The notes beneath the pieces are model-generated. The model did not search any database. It had not been told where the DNA came from and worked only from the letters and a program-made list of their open reading frames with translations. Below, piece after piece: positions 33,134 to 41,369 of a DNA stretch of 44,359 nucleotides. The DNA is from Dechloromonas aromatica (nom. nud.) (lineage in GTDB: Bacteria > Pseudomonadota > Gammaproteobacteria > Burkholderiales > Rhodocyclaceae), in the NCBI GenBank assembly GCA_017848965.1, contig JAFIHA010000047.1, positions 1-44,359 of the forward strand, given 5' to 3'. The first letter of the stretch is position 1, and each line of letters begins with the position of its first letter. The position numbers and the translations under genes are program-made.

Positions 33134-33817
33134 TCAGTCTGCGCTGCAGCGGCGGCAGATCGCCTCGACATGGATGGCGGTCGTGTTGAGGAAGGGGATG
33201 TCGGCGTCGCCGTCGTGCAGGAGCAACGGGAGTTCGGTGCAGCCGAGGATGATGGCGTCGAGCTGGTGGCGCGCCTGCAGGGCGCGGATGATGGCGAGGA
33301 ATTCCTGCCGGGTCGTCGCATTGAAGATGCCGTGCTCGATTTCGTTGACCAAGCGGGCATGGATGCGCTGCTGTTCTTCGGGTTCGGGAACGAAGATGGC
33401 GAGGCCGTCGCCGGCGAAGAAGCCGGCCTGCATGGTGAAGGCGGTTCCGAGCAGGCCGAGGCGCCGGTAACCGGCGGCGCGGGCGGCGGCCAGCGTGGCA
33501 TCGACGATGCTGAGCAGCGGGATCGGCGACTGGGCTTGCACCTGGTCGAACACGACATGCGGCGTGTTGGCGGAGAGGACGGCGAAATCGGCACCGGCCG
33601 CGTACAGCGCGCGGACCTTGCCGGCCAGCCAGGCGGCGAGCGCTTCCCAGTCGCCGGCCTCGACCATGGCGAAGAGGTGGGTGATATCGACGCTGACGAT
33701 GACGATTTCCGGTACGGCCAGGCTCTGGTTGCGGGCGTGGAAGTGGTCAACGATGCGCTTGTAGTAGTCGATCGTCGCTTCCGGCCCGAGGCCGCCGATG
33801 ATGCCGATGGTTTGCAA
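33134..33817 (-). CDS. Aspartate/glutamate racemase family protein
   Basis: 227 residues from a TTG start at 33817, chosen because GIIGGLGPEATIDYYKR begins immediately after and AAGGAAG stands upstream; no ATG is near. Core motifs: GGLGPEAT, then SANTPH in the place of the first catalytic cysteine (usually CNT.H), and the second site LGCTELPLL with Cys. So only the second Cys is kept, as in E. coli YgeA-type racemases, where a Thr stands at the first position. It acts on amino acids in the cytoplasm; the substrate is unknown. It is alone, divergent from ccoN. Confidence 0.88.
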   Translation of the reverse strand: MQTIGIIGGLGPEATIDYYKRIVDHFHARNQSLAVPEIVIVSVDITHLFAMVEAGDWEALAAWLAGKVRALYAAGADFAVLSANTPHVVFDQVQAQSPIPLLSIVDATLAAARAAGYRRLGLLGTAFTMQAGFFAGDGLAIFVPEPEEQQRIHARLVNEIEHGIFNATTRQEFLAIIRALQARHQLDAIILGCTELPLLLHDGDADIPFLNTTAIHVEAICRRCSAD

Positions 33818-33849
33818 GTTGCTTCCTTCGTGTTTTCGGGAATTCCACC

Positions 33850-33869
33850 GGGATTGTAGCGACAAACCC
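33850..33869. promoter_or_regulatory. Inverted repeat between the racemase and ccoN
   Basis: GGGATTGT (33850-33857), AGCG, ACAAACCC (33862-33869), one mismatch in the arms. The TTGT-N4-ACAA core loosely resembles an FNR/Anr site (TTGAT-N4-ATCAA), which would suit a micro-oxic oxidase gene, but the match is poor. Confidence 0.3.
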
Positions 33870-34011
33870 GATGTCATTGCCCGCCGCTCGCCAGCGCGAA
33901 AATACCCGGAAACCGGATTGAACCTTTTCCCCAGGCCACCCACCAAACGCGGTCCGGCGCTGCGTTCGCGCGCAGCCGGGGGGATTTCACCAACAACAGG
34001 GAATGGGGTTC

Positions 34012-35430
34012 ATGTCCAACATCACGAATTACAACGACAAGGTCGTCCGGCAGTTTGCGGTGATGACCGTCATCTGGGGCATCGTCGGCATGCTGGTCGG
34101 CGTCGTCATCGCCGCGCAACTGGTCTGGCCGGAGCTGAACGTGGGGCCGTATTTCCACTTCGGCCGCCTGCGCCCGCTGCATACCAACGCGGTGATCTTC
34201 GCTTTCGGCGGTTGCGCGCTGTTCGCCACGTCGTATTACGTGGTCCAGCGCACCTGCCACACCCGGCTGTGGGGCGGGCCGCTGATCCCGTTCACCTTCT
34301 GGGGCTGGCAACTGGCGATCGTCCTGGCGGCGATCACGCTGCCGCTCGGCATCACCAGCAGCAAGGAGTACGCCGAGCTGGAATGGCCGATCGACATCCT
34401 CATCGCGCTGGTCTGGGTGGCTTATGCGGTGGTCTTCTTCGGCACCATCGCCCGCCGCACGGTCGGCCACATCTACGTGGCGAACTGGTTCTACGGCGCC
34501 TTTATCATCGCCGTCGCGCTGCTGCACATCGTCAATCGCGCCGCCGTGCCGGTGTCGCTGACCAAGTCCTACTCGATGTACGCCGGGGCGCAGGATGCGA
34601 TGGTGCAGTGGTGGTACGGCCACAACGCGGTCGGCTTCTTCCTGACCGCCGGCTTCCTCGGCATGATGTACTACTTCGTGCCGAAACAGGCGGGCCGCCC
34701 GGTCTATTCCTACCGGCTGTCGATCGTGCACTTCTGGGCGCTGATCTTCACCTACATGTGGGCCGGCGCGCACCACCTGCACTACACCGCGCTGCCGGAC
34801 TGGACGCGGTCGGTCGGCATGGTCTTCTCGCTGATCCTGCTGGCGACGTCGTGGGGCGGCATGCTCAACGGCATCATGACGCTGTCGGGCGCCTGGCACA
34901 AACTGCGCGACGACCCGATCCTGAAGTTCCTGGTCACCTCGCTGTCGTTCTACGGGATGTCCACCTTCGAAGGGCCGATGATGGCGATCAAGTCGGTCAA
35001 CGCGCTCTCGCACTACACCGACTGGACCATCGGCCACGTCCATTCCGGGGCGCTGGGCTGGGTGGCGATGGTGTCGATCGGCTCGATCTACTTCCTGCTG
35101 CCGCGCCTCTTCGGGCGCCGCGAGATGTACGCACCGGGCCTGGTCACCGTGCATTTCTGGCTGGCGACCATCGGCACCGTGCTCTACATCGCCGCGATGT
35201 GGATCGCCGGCGTCATGCAGGGCTTGATGTGGCGCGCCATCAACGCCGACGGCACGCTCGCCTACAGCTTCGTCGAAGGCGTCAAGGGCTCCTACCCGTT
35301 CTGGGCAATCCGCTGGTTGGGCGGTGTGTTCTTCCTCGCTGGCATGCTGCTGATGGCCTGGAACATGTTCCGCACCATCGCCGCCGGCAAGATCGAGCCG
35401 GTGGCGGTGATTCCGGCCGCCCAGCACTGA
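34012..35430 (+). CDS. ccoN: CcoN, cbb3-type cytochrome c oxidase subunit I
   Basis: 472 residues from the ATG at 34012; an ATG at 34003 would add three. About twelve membrane helices. Haem and copper ligands are in place: [37 protein letters not shown] and [11 protein letters not shown]. CcoN is the O2-reducing core of the high-affinity oxidase used in low oxygen. Normally it is followed by ccoO, ccoQ and ccoP; here only a CcoQ-like gene follows, so this subunit must borrow CcoO/CcoP from elsewhere, as orphan CcoN isoforms do in pseudomonads. Confidence 0.93.
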   Translation: MSNITNYNDKVVRQFAVMTVIWGIVGMLVGVVIAAQLVWPELNVGPYFHFGRLRPLHTNAVIFAFGGCALFATSYYVVQRTCHTRLWGGPLIPFTFWGWQLAIVLAAITLPLGITSSKEYAELEWPIDILIALVWVAYAVVFFGTIARRTVGHIYVANWFYGAFIIAVALLHIVNRAAVPVSLTKSYSMYAGAQDAMVQWWYGHNAVGFFLTAGFLGMMYYFVPKQAGRPVYSYRLSIVHFWALIFTYMWAGAHHLHYTALPDWTRSVGMVFSLILLATSWGGMLNGIMTLSGAWHKLRDDPILKFLVTSLSFYGMSTFEGPMMAIKSVNALSHYTDWTIGHVHSGALGWVAMVSIGSIYFLLPRLFGRREMYAPGLVTVHFWLATIGTVLYIAAMWIAGVMQGLMWRAINADGTLAYSFVEGVKGSYPFWAIRWLGGVFFLAGMLLMAWNMFRTIAAGKIEPVAVIPAAQH

Positions 35431-35438
35431 GGACGGCG

Positions 35439-35618
35439 ATGAGCTTCGACCTGCTGCTGCCGGCTTACACCCTGCTCGCCTTCTTCGGCTTCCTGGCGAT
35501 CTGCGCCTGGGCCTGCGACGGCGCTCGCGACGGCGATTTCTCGGCCGCCGCGGCCTTGCCCTTCAACGACCCGGAAGCCGAAGCGGAGGGGCGTCGGGCA
35601 TTGCTCACCGGCCGCTGA
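35439..35618 (+). CDS. ccoQ: CcoQ/FixQ-like small membrane protein
   Basis: 59 residues. One membrane span (LLLPAYTLLAFFGFLAICAWAC) followed by an acidic tail (FNDPEAEAEG). This is the FixQ/CcoQ pattern, an assembly and stability factor for cbb3 oxidase. It starts 8 bp after the ccoN stop and ends just before a terminator, so the pair is a complete unit. Confidence 0.75.
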   Translation: MSFDLLLPAYTLLAFFGFLAICAWACDGARDGDFSAAAALPFNDPEAEAEGRRALLTGR

Positions 35619-35629
35619 GCCGGAATGCA

Positions 35630-35651
35630 AACGGGGGCCGCGGCCCCCGTT
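35630..35651. terminator. Bidirectional terminator between ccoQ and the GST gene
   Basis: Perfect self-complementary 22-mer: AACGGGGGCCG (35630-35640) and CGGCCCCCGTT (35641-35651), between convergent genes. No long T-run, but the stem is very GC-rich. Its arms are nearly those of the terminator at 38728. Confidence 0.7.
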
Positions 35652-35663
35652 GTCGATTGCGGA

Positions 35664-36335
35664 TCAGCGCGCCCCGCCGTACTCCTCGGCCAGGCAGTCG
35701 TAATGCGCGTGCGCCTCGCGCTCGAGTAGCGCGGCGGCCTGCCATTCGCGCATCGCCGGGTGGTCGAGCAGGGTTTCCTGCCAAGCGGCGGCGACCGGCG
35801 GCAGCGCCACGTTGTAGACGGTGAAGCGACAGGCGACCGGCGCGAACATCGCGTCGGCGATCGAGAAATCGCCGAACAGCCAGGGGCCTTCGCCGATGGC
35901 GAAGTATTCGCGCGCTTCTTCCCAGATTTCGACGATGCGGTCGATGTCGCGCTGCACTTCCGGTGTCGCCGGCTTGCCCTTGAGGCGCAGCTTGAGGTTC
36001 ATCGGCATCGCCTGGCGCAGGTTCATGAAGCCCGCGTGCATTTCGGCGCAGACGCTGCGCGCGCGGGCGCGAGCCCGAGCATCGGCCGGCCACATGCGCG
36101 GTTCGCGCTCGGCCAGGTATTCGGCGATGGCCAGGCTGTCCCAGACCTGGAAGCCGTCGTCGTGCAGCGCCGGGACGCGGGCGTTGCCGGCGATCGGTTT
36201 GAGCGATGCGTTGTAGTCGCGGCCGGCAACCGACACCAGGTGCTCGGCGAATGGAATGGAATAATGCTTGAGCAACAGCCAGGCGCGCAGCGACCAGGAC
36301 GAGTAGTTCTTGTTGCCGATGTAGAGGTCGTACAT
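35664..36335 (-). CDS. Glutathione S-transferase family protein
   Basis: 223 residues from the ATG at 36335 behind AAAGGAAA; the long frame further upstream is antisense to the phasin gene. Thioredoxin-like N-terminal domain (YIGNKNYSSWSLRAW, with the Ser-rich catalytic start; RVPALHDDGFQVWDSLAIAEYLAE, glutathione-binding Asp-Ser) and helical C-terminal domain (WLFGDFSIADAMFAPV). The pattern resembles YfcF/zeta-like GSTs of proteobacteria. Cytoplasmic detoxification is likely; the substrate is unknown. It diverges from the phasin gene. Confidence 0.9.
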   Translation of the reverse strand: MYDLYIGNKNYSSWSLRAWLLLKHYSIPFAEHLVSVAGRDYNASLKPIAGNARVPALHDDGFQVWDSLAIAEYLAEREPRMWPADARARARARSVCAEMHAGFMNLRQAMPMNLKLRLKGKPATPEVQRDIDRIVEIWEEAREYFAIGEGPWLFGDFSIADAMFAPVACRFTVYNVALPPVAAAWQETLLDHPAMREWQAAALLEREAHAHYDCLAEEYGGAR

Positions 36336-36450
36336 GGGGGTTTCCTTTCGGGAGATGCCAGTGCCTTGGCAATCGCCGCCAATGATAAGGGCATGAACGG
36401 AGATAAACCAAGGGCGGCACGAAAGTGCGCTTGCCGGGATCAAAATTATT

Positions 36451-36491
36451 TTTGCTGCAGTGCACAAATTTGTTTGCAGAACGGATATACT
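36451..36491 (+). promoter_or_regulatory. Phasin promoter region with PhaR-like operator
   Basis: TTTGCTGCAGTGCACAAA (36451-36468) contains the TGC/GCA dyad of the TGCTGCAnTGCA type found upstream of betaproteobacterial phasin genes and bound by PhaR. It is followed by a -10-like TATACT (36486-36491), 43 bp before the ATG. The operator would overlap the -35 region. Confidence 0.45.
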
Positions 36492-36533
36492 GAGGTTGAA
36501 TTTCATCGACAACCCGTTTTCCAGGAGACAGCA

Positions 36534-37049
36534 ATGTCCATCACCCCCGAGCAATTTGCCGCGGCCAACAAGGCCACCGTTGATTCCCTGCTGTCCGTTG
36601 CCAATACGGCACTGGCTTCCGCCGAGCGCATCGCCGCGCTGAACCTGAACACCGCCCGTGCCGCCCTGGAAGACAGCGCCGCCGGCGTCAAGTCGGTGAT
36701 GGAAGCCAAGGACCCGCAAGCCGCCCTGGCCGCCCAGAAGGCGCTGGCCCAGCCGGCGATCGAGAAGGCTGTTGCCTACTCGCGTTCGGTCTACGAGATC
36801 TCCACCCAGACCCAGCAGGAACTGGCCAAGATGGTTGAAGCCCAGTTCAGCGAATTCCAGAAGTCGATCGGCAACATGGTCGACCTGGCCGCCAAGTCCG
36901 CCCCGGCCGGTTCCGAAGGTGCCGTTGCCGCCGTGCAGAGCGCCATTGCCGCCGCCAACTCGGCCTTCGGCAACATGAACGCGATGGCCAAGCAGTTCGC
37001 CGACGTCGCGCAGAAGAACATCGCCGCCGCGATGAAGCAAGGCAAGTAA
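36534..37049 (+). CDS. Phasin family protein (PHA granule surface)
   Basis: 171 residues, start fixed by AGGAGACAGCA upstream. The phasin_2 pattern is clear: SITPEQFAAANKATVDSLLSVANTA, AERIAALNLNTARAALED, QQELAKMVEAQFSEFQKS and a Lys-rich end. Almost entirely helical and Ala-rich, no signal peptide. Phasins coat polyhydroxyalkanoate granules and control their size and number. Codon use is strongly biased, fitting high expression. It is a single-gene unit closed by a strong terminator. Confidence 0.92.
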   Translation: MSITPEQFAAANKATVDSLLSVANTALASAERIAALNLNTARAALEDSAAGVKSVMEAKDPQAALAAQKALAQPAIEKAVAYSRSVYEISTQTQQELAKMVEAQFSEFQKSIGNMVDLAAKSAPAGSEGAVAAVQSAIAAANSAFGNMNAMAKQFADVAQKNIAAAMKQGK

Positions 37050-37068
37050 GCCAGCCACTCCCGGCGCG

Positions 37069-37100
37069 AAAAGCCCCGCGCGACCCGCGGGGCTTTTTTT
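37069..37100 (+). terminator. Rho-independent terminator of the phasin gene
   Basis: Stem AAAAGCCCCGCG / CGCGGGGCTTTT with loop CGACC (37081-37085), followed by seven T in all. 19 bp after the stop. Confidence 0.92.
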
Positions 37101-37121
37101 CACCCACGAACAGGAAGCCCC

Positions 37122-37316
37122 ATGTCCGAATCCGGCCAGGACCCCGAACTCGACCGCCTGCTGCACGCCGCGCTCGGCGGCATGACGCCGCAGGAAGCGC
37201 TGATCGCCGCTTCGCGCGCCGACGCCGAGAATGCCGAAGAGAAGGCTGCGGCGATCGCCAGGAACCGCGAACGGGCGCTGAAACTGCTCGCCGCGCTGGA
37301 AAAGTCGCTCGGCTGA
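37122..37316 (+). CDS. Small coiled-coil-like protein
   Basis: 64 residues with AGGAAG upstream. Entirely helix-forming and rich in Ala, Glu, Leu and Lys (ALGGMTPQEALIAAS, NAEEKAAAIARNRERALK). No membrane span and no known domain. It begins 22 bp after the phasin terminator, so it has its own promoter or is read at low level through the hairpin. Confidence 0.6.
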   Translation: MSESGQDPELDRLLHAALGGMTPQEALIAASRADAENAEEKAAAIARNRERALKLLAALEKSLG

Positions 37317-37324
37317 ACGAGCGC

Positions 37325-37383
37325 TGCGTACCCTACGCAATCTGACGTATTTGCCGGCCGGGCCGGTCTCCTTAATCTGACGT
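37325..37383 (+). promoter_or_regulatory. Repeats in the urtA upstream region
   Basis: TGCGTA-CCC-TACGCA (37325-37339) is a perfect inverted repeat. AATCTGACGT occurs at 37339-37348 and again at 37374-37383, 35 bp apart. Both lie within 115 bp of the urtA ATG and may be operator sites; no sigma-54 box is evident. Confidence 0.4.
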
Positions 37384-37439
37384 TGCACCGCAGCAAACGG
37401 TTTTCCGAATCGTTCAACCCCTCAGATCCAGGAGCACTC

Positions 37440-38702
37440 ATGAGCACTCGTCGCAACTTCATCAAGGCCACCGTCCTCGCCGCCGCCCTCTCCTCCATCG
37501 GCATGACGGCATACGCCGCCGACACGATCAAGGTCGGCATCCTGCACTCGCTGTCCGGCACCATGGCGATTTCCGAAACGGCGCTCAAGGAAACAGCGCT
37601 GATGACCATCGAGGAAATCAACGCCAAGGGCGGCGTGCTGGGCAAGAAGCTGGAACCGGTCGTCGTCGATCCCGCCTCCAACTGGCCGCTGTTCGCCGAA
37701 AAGGCTCGCCAGCTGCTGACCCAGGACAAGGTCGCCGTCACCTTCGGCTGCTGGACCTCGGTGTCGCGCAAGTCGGTCCTGCCGGTCTACAAGGAACTGA
37801 ACGGCCTGCTCTTCTACCCGGTCCAGTACGAAGGTGAAGAACTCGAGAAGAACGTCTTCTACACCGGCGCTGCGCCCAACCAGCAAGCCATCCCGGCCGT
37901 CGAATACCTGATGTCCAAGGACGGCGGCGAAGCCAAGCGCTTCGTGCTGCTCGGCACCGACTACGTCTATCCGCGCACCACCAACAAGATCCTGCGCGCT
38001 TTCCTGAAGTCCAAGGGTGTCGCCGACGCCGACATCATGGAAGAGTACACCCCGTTCGGTCATAGCGATTACCAGACCATCATCGCCAAGATCAAGAAGT
38101 TCGCTTCCGAAGGCAAGAAGACCGCCGTCGTGTCGACCATCAACGGCGACTCCAACGTGCCCTTCTACAAGGAACTCGGTAATGCCGGCCTCAAGGCGAC
38201 CGACGTGCCGGTCGTCGCCTTCTCGGTCGGCGAAGAAGAACTGCGCGGCGTTGATACCAAGCCGCTGGTCGGCCACCTGGCTGCCTGGAACTACTTCCAG
38301 TCGCTGAAGAACCCGGAAAACACCAAGTTCATCAAGATGTACAAGGACTGGGCCGCCAAGCAGAAGCTGCCGAACGCCTCCACCGTCGTCACCAACGACC
38401 CGATGGAAGCCACCTACATCGGCATCCACATGTGGGCGCAGGCGGTCGAGAAGGCCAAGTCCACCGACACCGACAAGGTCATCGCCGCGATGGCCGGCCA
38501 GTCCTTCAAGGCGCCGTCGGGCTTCACCGTCAAGATGGACGAAAAGAACCACCACCTGCACAAGCCGGTGTTCATCGGCGAAGTGAAGGCCGACGGCCAG
38601 TTCAACGTGGTCTGGAAGACCAAGGGCCCGGTCCGCGCCGCCCCGTGGTCGCCCTACATCCCGGGCAACGACAAGAAGAAGGACGTGCCGGAAGGCAAGT
38701 AA
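37440..38702 (+). CDS. urtA: Urea ABC transporter substrate-binding protein UrtA
   Basis: 420 residues, start at the ATG behind AGGAG. The N-terminus (STRRNFIKATVLAAALSSIG, cleavage near AYAA) is a signal peptide with a Tat-like RR-N-F motif. The mature protein is of the Leu/Ile/Val-binding type (KVGILHSLSGTMAISE, GCWTSVSRKSVLPVYKE, LLFYPVQYEGEE), the UrtA/FmdD pattern. It should bind urea or short amides in the periplasm. No urtBCDE genes follow: a terminator and a convergent esterase gene come next. High-expression codon use resembles that of the phasin gene. Confidence 0.9.
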   Translation: MSTRRNFIKATVLAAALSSIGMTAYAADTIKVGILHSLSGTMAISETALKETALMTIEEINAKGGVLGKKLEPVVVDPASNWPLFAEKARQLLTQDKVAVTFGCWTSVSRKSVLPVYKELNGLLFYPVQYEGEELEKNVFYTGAAPNQQAIPAVEYLMSKDGGEAKRFVLLGTDYVYPRTTNKILRAFLKSKGVADADIMEEYTPFGHSDYQTIIAKIKKFASEGKKTAVVSTINGDSNVPFYKELGNAGLKATDVPVVAFSVGEEELRGVDTKPLVGHLAAWNYFQSLKNPENTKFIKMYKDWAAKQKLPNASTVVTNDPMEATYIGIHMWAQAVEKAKSTDTDKVIAAMAGQSFKAPSGFTVKMDEKNHHLHKPVFIGEVKADGQFNVVWKTKGPVRAAPWSPYIPGNDKKKDVPEGK

Positions 38703-38727
38703 GCCAGCTTTTCCTGGACGAAGCACA

Positions 38728-38750
38728 AACGGGGCCGCGGCCCCGTTTTT
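38728..38750. terminator. Terminator after urtA
   Basis: AAACGGGGCCG (38728-38738) / CGGCCCCGTTT (38739-38749) followed by two more T; perfect inverted repeat. It lies between convergent urtA and esterase genes and can serve both. Confidence 0.85.
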
Positions 38751-38755
38751 CGCAT

Positions 38756-39433
38756 TCAGGCGGCGGCGAAACGCACGCGCAGCCAGTCGCCGATAGCGGC
38801 GATTTCCTCGAAGCAGACCTCGTGCGCCATCGGATACTCCTGCCAGCCGACCGCATAGCCGGCGGCCCGCAGGAAATCCCGCGCCTGCCGGCCGAGCGCC
38901 GGCGCCACCACGTCATCGTCGTCGCCGTGCGCGGCGAACACCGGGATGGCGCGGTTGGCCGCCGTCGCCTCGCGCTCGACCAGTCCCGGCGACGGCAGGT
39001 AAGTGGACAGCGCGATCACCCCGCCCAGCGCCTGCGGATGCGTCAGCGCCGTCGTGTAGGCAACCGCCCCACCCTGCGAGAAACCGGCCAGGAAAACCCG
39101 CGCTGCCGGGATGCCACGCTCGCCCTCGCGCTCGATCAGGCGGCGCAGCGCCGCCCGCGAACGCAACAGGCCGGCCTCGTCGATGCGCCGCTCGCCCGGC
39201 GTCAGCGACAGGATGTCGTACCACGCCGGCATCGCCCAGCCGCCATTGCAGGTCACCGGCATCACCGGCGCGTGCGGAAAGACGAAACGCACTCCGGGCG
39301 ATTCCGCCAGGCCGAGCGCCGACACCACCGGCACGAAGTCCGAACCATCGGCCCCCAGGCCATGCAGCCAGATCACCGCGAACTGCGGGTTGCTGCCCTG
39401 TTCGAGTTCGATTGCCGGCAAGTATTCGCTCAT
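38756..39433 (-). CDS. Alpha/beta-hydrolase carboxylesterase (acyl-protein thioesterase-like)
   Basis: 225 residues from the ATG at 39433 behind GAGGAG. Phospholipase/carboxylesterase family: VIWLHGLGADGSDF oxyanion region, nucleophile Ser in LAGFSQGGAVAY, Asp in AHGDDDDVV and His in YPMAHEVC. Soluble, no signal peptide. It lies 77 bp after the merR stop, so it is probably part of the MerR-controlled unit. Confidence 0.93.
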   Translation of the reverse strand: MSEYLPAIELEQGSNPQFAVIWLHGLGADGSDFVPVVSALGLAESPGVRFVFPHAPVMPVTCNGGWAMPAWYDILSLTPGERRIDEAGLLRSRAALRRLIEREGERGIPAARVFLAGFSQGGAVAYTTALTHPQALGGVIALSTYLPSPGLVEREATAANRAIPVFAAHGDDDDVVAPALGRQARDFLRAAGYAVGWQEYPMAHEVCFEEIAAIGDWLRVRFAAA

Positions 39434-39510
39434 TTCACAACTCCTCTGTCCTGCCCGGCGTTTTACCCGGAAACGGCGGGCTGCGCCAGCGCTTCCGGCG
39501 CCCCGGGATG

Positions 39511-40071
39511 TCACCCCCGGGCCTGCGCCCGCTGCCGGATGGCGTCGATTGCGCCTTCCTCCAGCCCGAGCGACTTGAGGAAGGCGGCATGATCAGCGGG
39601 GTTTTCCCGCTCGAACTCGCCGTGCCACAGATCCATCGCCGCCTCGTCGAAGCCGGCGCGGCGCAGCAAGGCTACCCAGGCGGCCTTGTCGAACGACTGA
39701 CGCCGGTCGCGGAACTCAGGCGTGGCCAGCAGGCGGGCCAGAAGCCGCTGCTGGGCGTGCAGCCGCGCGGCTTCCTGGCAGAGCTCGAGCAAGCGCTTTT
39801 CCAGCAGCGCCACCGGCCGGGAAGCTGCGCTGTCGCCCGGCGGGAGCAACAGGGCGCGGATGTCGGCAAGCGTCAGGCCGGCGTCGCGCAGGCGTCGGAT
39901 CGTGCGCAGGCGCGCCAATTCGGCGGCGCCATAGCGCCGATAGCCGGCAGCGGTACGCCCGCTCGGCGCCAACAACTGGAGAGCTTCGTAGTGGAGGACG
40001 GAACTGCGCGCCAGGCCGACTTGCCGGCAAAGCTGTCCGAGCGTCATCGATTCGGGAATGGCCTGTGTCAT
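39511..40071 (-). CDS. MerR-family transcriptional regulator
   Basis: 186 residues. N-terminal winged helix (MTLGQLCRQVGLARSSVLHYEALQLL, SGRTAAGYRRYGAAEL) and a coiled-coil region with a short C-terminal domain. There are no clustered Cys for metal binding, so an organic or redox effector is more likely than a metal. The start overlaps the stop of the upstream gene (ATGA), so it is co-translated with the 138-residue protein. It probably binds the promoter at 40514-40544. Confidence 0.9.
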   Translation of the reverse strand: MTQAIPESMTLGQLCRQVGLARSSVLHYEALQLLAPSGRTAAGYRRYGAAELARLRTIRRLRDAGLTLADIRALLLPPGDSAASRPVALLEKRLLELCQEAARLHAQQRLLARLLATPEFRDRRQSFDKAAWVALLRRAGFDEAAMDLWHGEFERENPADHAAFLKSLGLEEGAIDAIRQRAQARG

Positions 40072-40484
40072 GATGGCAGCGGCTGGCGGTCGGGCGGAAG
40101 GAAGCGTTCCCGTGCCGCCGGCGAATTGAGCAGCGATGCGGAATAATAGCGCGCCAGGACGGCGCGGGCGTCGTTGACCAGCTCTCCGTTGGCGACCAGG
40201 AAGTCATCCCAGGAAAGCACCGGATCGGCGCCGCCACCTTCGGCCATCAAGCGGACCAGGGCTTCGGAGAGGGTGCGATGGTATTTCCCGGGCACGCCCA
40301 GGCGCGCCGCCAGCCGGGCAATGGCCTCGCAGGTATCGCTGACCGCCCGTTCCAGCGGCTCCCGTTGCAGCAGCAACCAGGCTGCACGCAGGTGACCGTA
40401 GTGGTCGAAGCCGGCGGCGGGCATGCTGGCATCGAGAAAGGCGGCAAGGAACTGGGCGTTCGACATCTGTTTCGGATCGGACAT
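40068..40484 (-). CDS. Unrecognised 138-residue protein coupled to merR
   Basis: Start at the ATG at 40484 behind GGAG. Soluble and helical. Conserved-looking His-rich blocks FDHYGHLRAAWLLL and GVPGKYHRTLSEALVRL suggest a small metal- or ligand-binding fold, and I recall similar proteins beside MerR regulators, but no function is known. It is the first gene behind the MerR-type promoter. Confidence 0.75.
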   Translation of the reverse strand: MSDPKQMSNAQFLAAFLDASMPAAGFDHYGHLRAAWLLLQREPLERAVSDTCEAIARLAARLGVPGKYHRTLSEALVRLMAEGGGADPVLSWDDFLVANGELVNDARAVLARYYSASLLNSPAARERFLPPDRQPLPS

Positions 40485-40513
40485 GATGAGACTCCGGTGA
40501 AATGGAAAGCGCC

Positions 40514-40544
40514 AGTCTCAACCCTGCGACTGTCGTCAGGTCAA
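40514..40544 (-). promoter_or_regulatory. MerR-type promoter with 19-bp spacer and central dyad
   Basis: On the minus strand, TTGACC (40544-40539) and GAGACT (40519-40514) are separated by exactly 19 bp, the over-long spacer of MerR-controlled promoters. The spacer carries a dyad centred on 40531: ACC-N3-CGAC-T-GTCG-N3-GGT. Predicted start of transcription is near 40507, 23 bp before the ATG. Confidence 0.65.
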
Positions 40545-40684
40545 CACCACTTCCGTTTGCCGCCAGCCCCGCATGCGCGCATAGTGGAGGGGCTTGAATC
40601 TGCGCCCGGCGCCTTGAAAAGCTTCCGCGACCGCGCGGCGATGCCGCCGCCGTCGTCCTCCGACGCTTTCCGAAAGGCCCCGCC

Positions 40685-41353
40685 ATGGACCATCCCGACC
40701 AGTTGCGCTGGAAACAGAACTGGCGCGCGAACCGCATCGATTTTCACCTTGACCATGTCCATCCCCTCCTCTTGCGCTGCTGGGCCGAAATCGGCGTCGC
40801 GCCGGCAGCGCGCGTCTTCGTGCCGCTTTGCGGCAAGAGCCTCGACCTGATGTGGTTGCACGGCCAGGGGCATGACATCGTTGGCGTCGAACTGAGTACG
40901 GTGGCGGTCAACGCCTTTTTCCGGGAAAGCCGCTTGCGCCCGCAACGCAGCGCGCACGGCGCGCTGGAATGCTGGGCGCAGGAACGGCTGACCATCCACT
41001 GCGGCGATTTCTTCGCGCTGCGTCGGCAAGACCTGGCCGGGGTCAGCGCAGTTTACGATCGCGCCGCGCTGACCGCGCTACCGGAAGCCCTGCGCCCCGC
41101 CTACGTCGCCCACCTGCGGGCGATCCTGCCCGACGACTGCCGCATTCTGCTGCTGACGGTCGAGGATCTCGATGACGGGGAAAGCGAAGCCGATGCCAGC
41201 GGCAGTTCGGCGGAAGTGGAAGGTCTGTACGCGGCGCATTTCCGCGTCAGACTGCTGCATGTCGAGCATTGTGCCGCGCTGCAGGCCGGAAACGGCACGA
41301 TCAGCGAGCCGCGCTCGGTGCATAAGGCATACCTCTTGGGTGGAGGCGATTGA
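40685..41353 (+). CDS. tpm: Thiopurine S-methyltransferase family protein
   Basis: 222 residues. The TPMT pattern is present throughout: WKQNWRANRIDFHL near the N-terminus, SAM-binding VFVPLCGKSLDLMWL, GHDIVGVELS, and YDRAALTALP. Bacterial TPMTs methylate thiopurines and selenium or tellurium oxyanions with S-adenosylmethionine. Ribosome-binding site AAAGG. Divergent from the MerR unit; a shared regulator is possible but not shown. Confidence 0.93.
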   Translation: MDHPDQLRWKQNWRANRIDFHLDHVHPLLLRCWAEIGVAPAARVFVPLCGKSLDLMWLHGQGHDIVGVELSTVAVNAFFRESRLRPQRSAHGALECWAQERLTIHCGDFFALRRQDLAGVSAVYDRAALTALPEALRPAYVAHLRAILPDDCRILLLTVEDLDDGESEADASGSSAEVEGLYAAHFRVRLLHVEHCAALQAGNGTISEPRSVHKAYLLGGGD

Positions 41354-41369
41354 CGCCGCCAGCGGGCGT

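Noticed and set aside
33874..35427. 517-codon minus-strand open frame
   Set aside because: Antisense to ccoN; rich in Asp, His, Arg and Gln and without membrane or domain pattern.
36336..37388. Long upstream extension of the glutathione S-transferase frame
   Set aside because: Antisense to the phasin gene and out of keeping with GST length; the ATG at 36335 has a ribosome-binding site and begins the thioredoxin-like domain.
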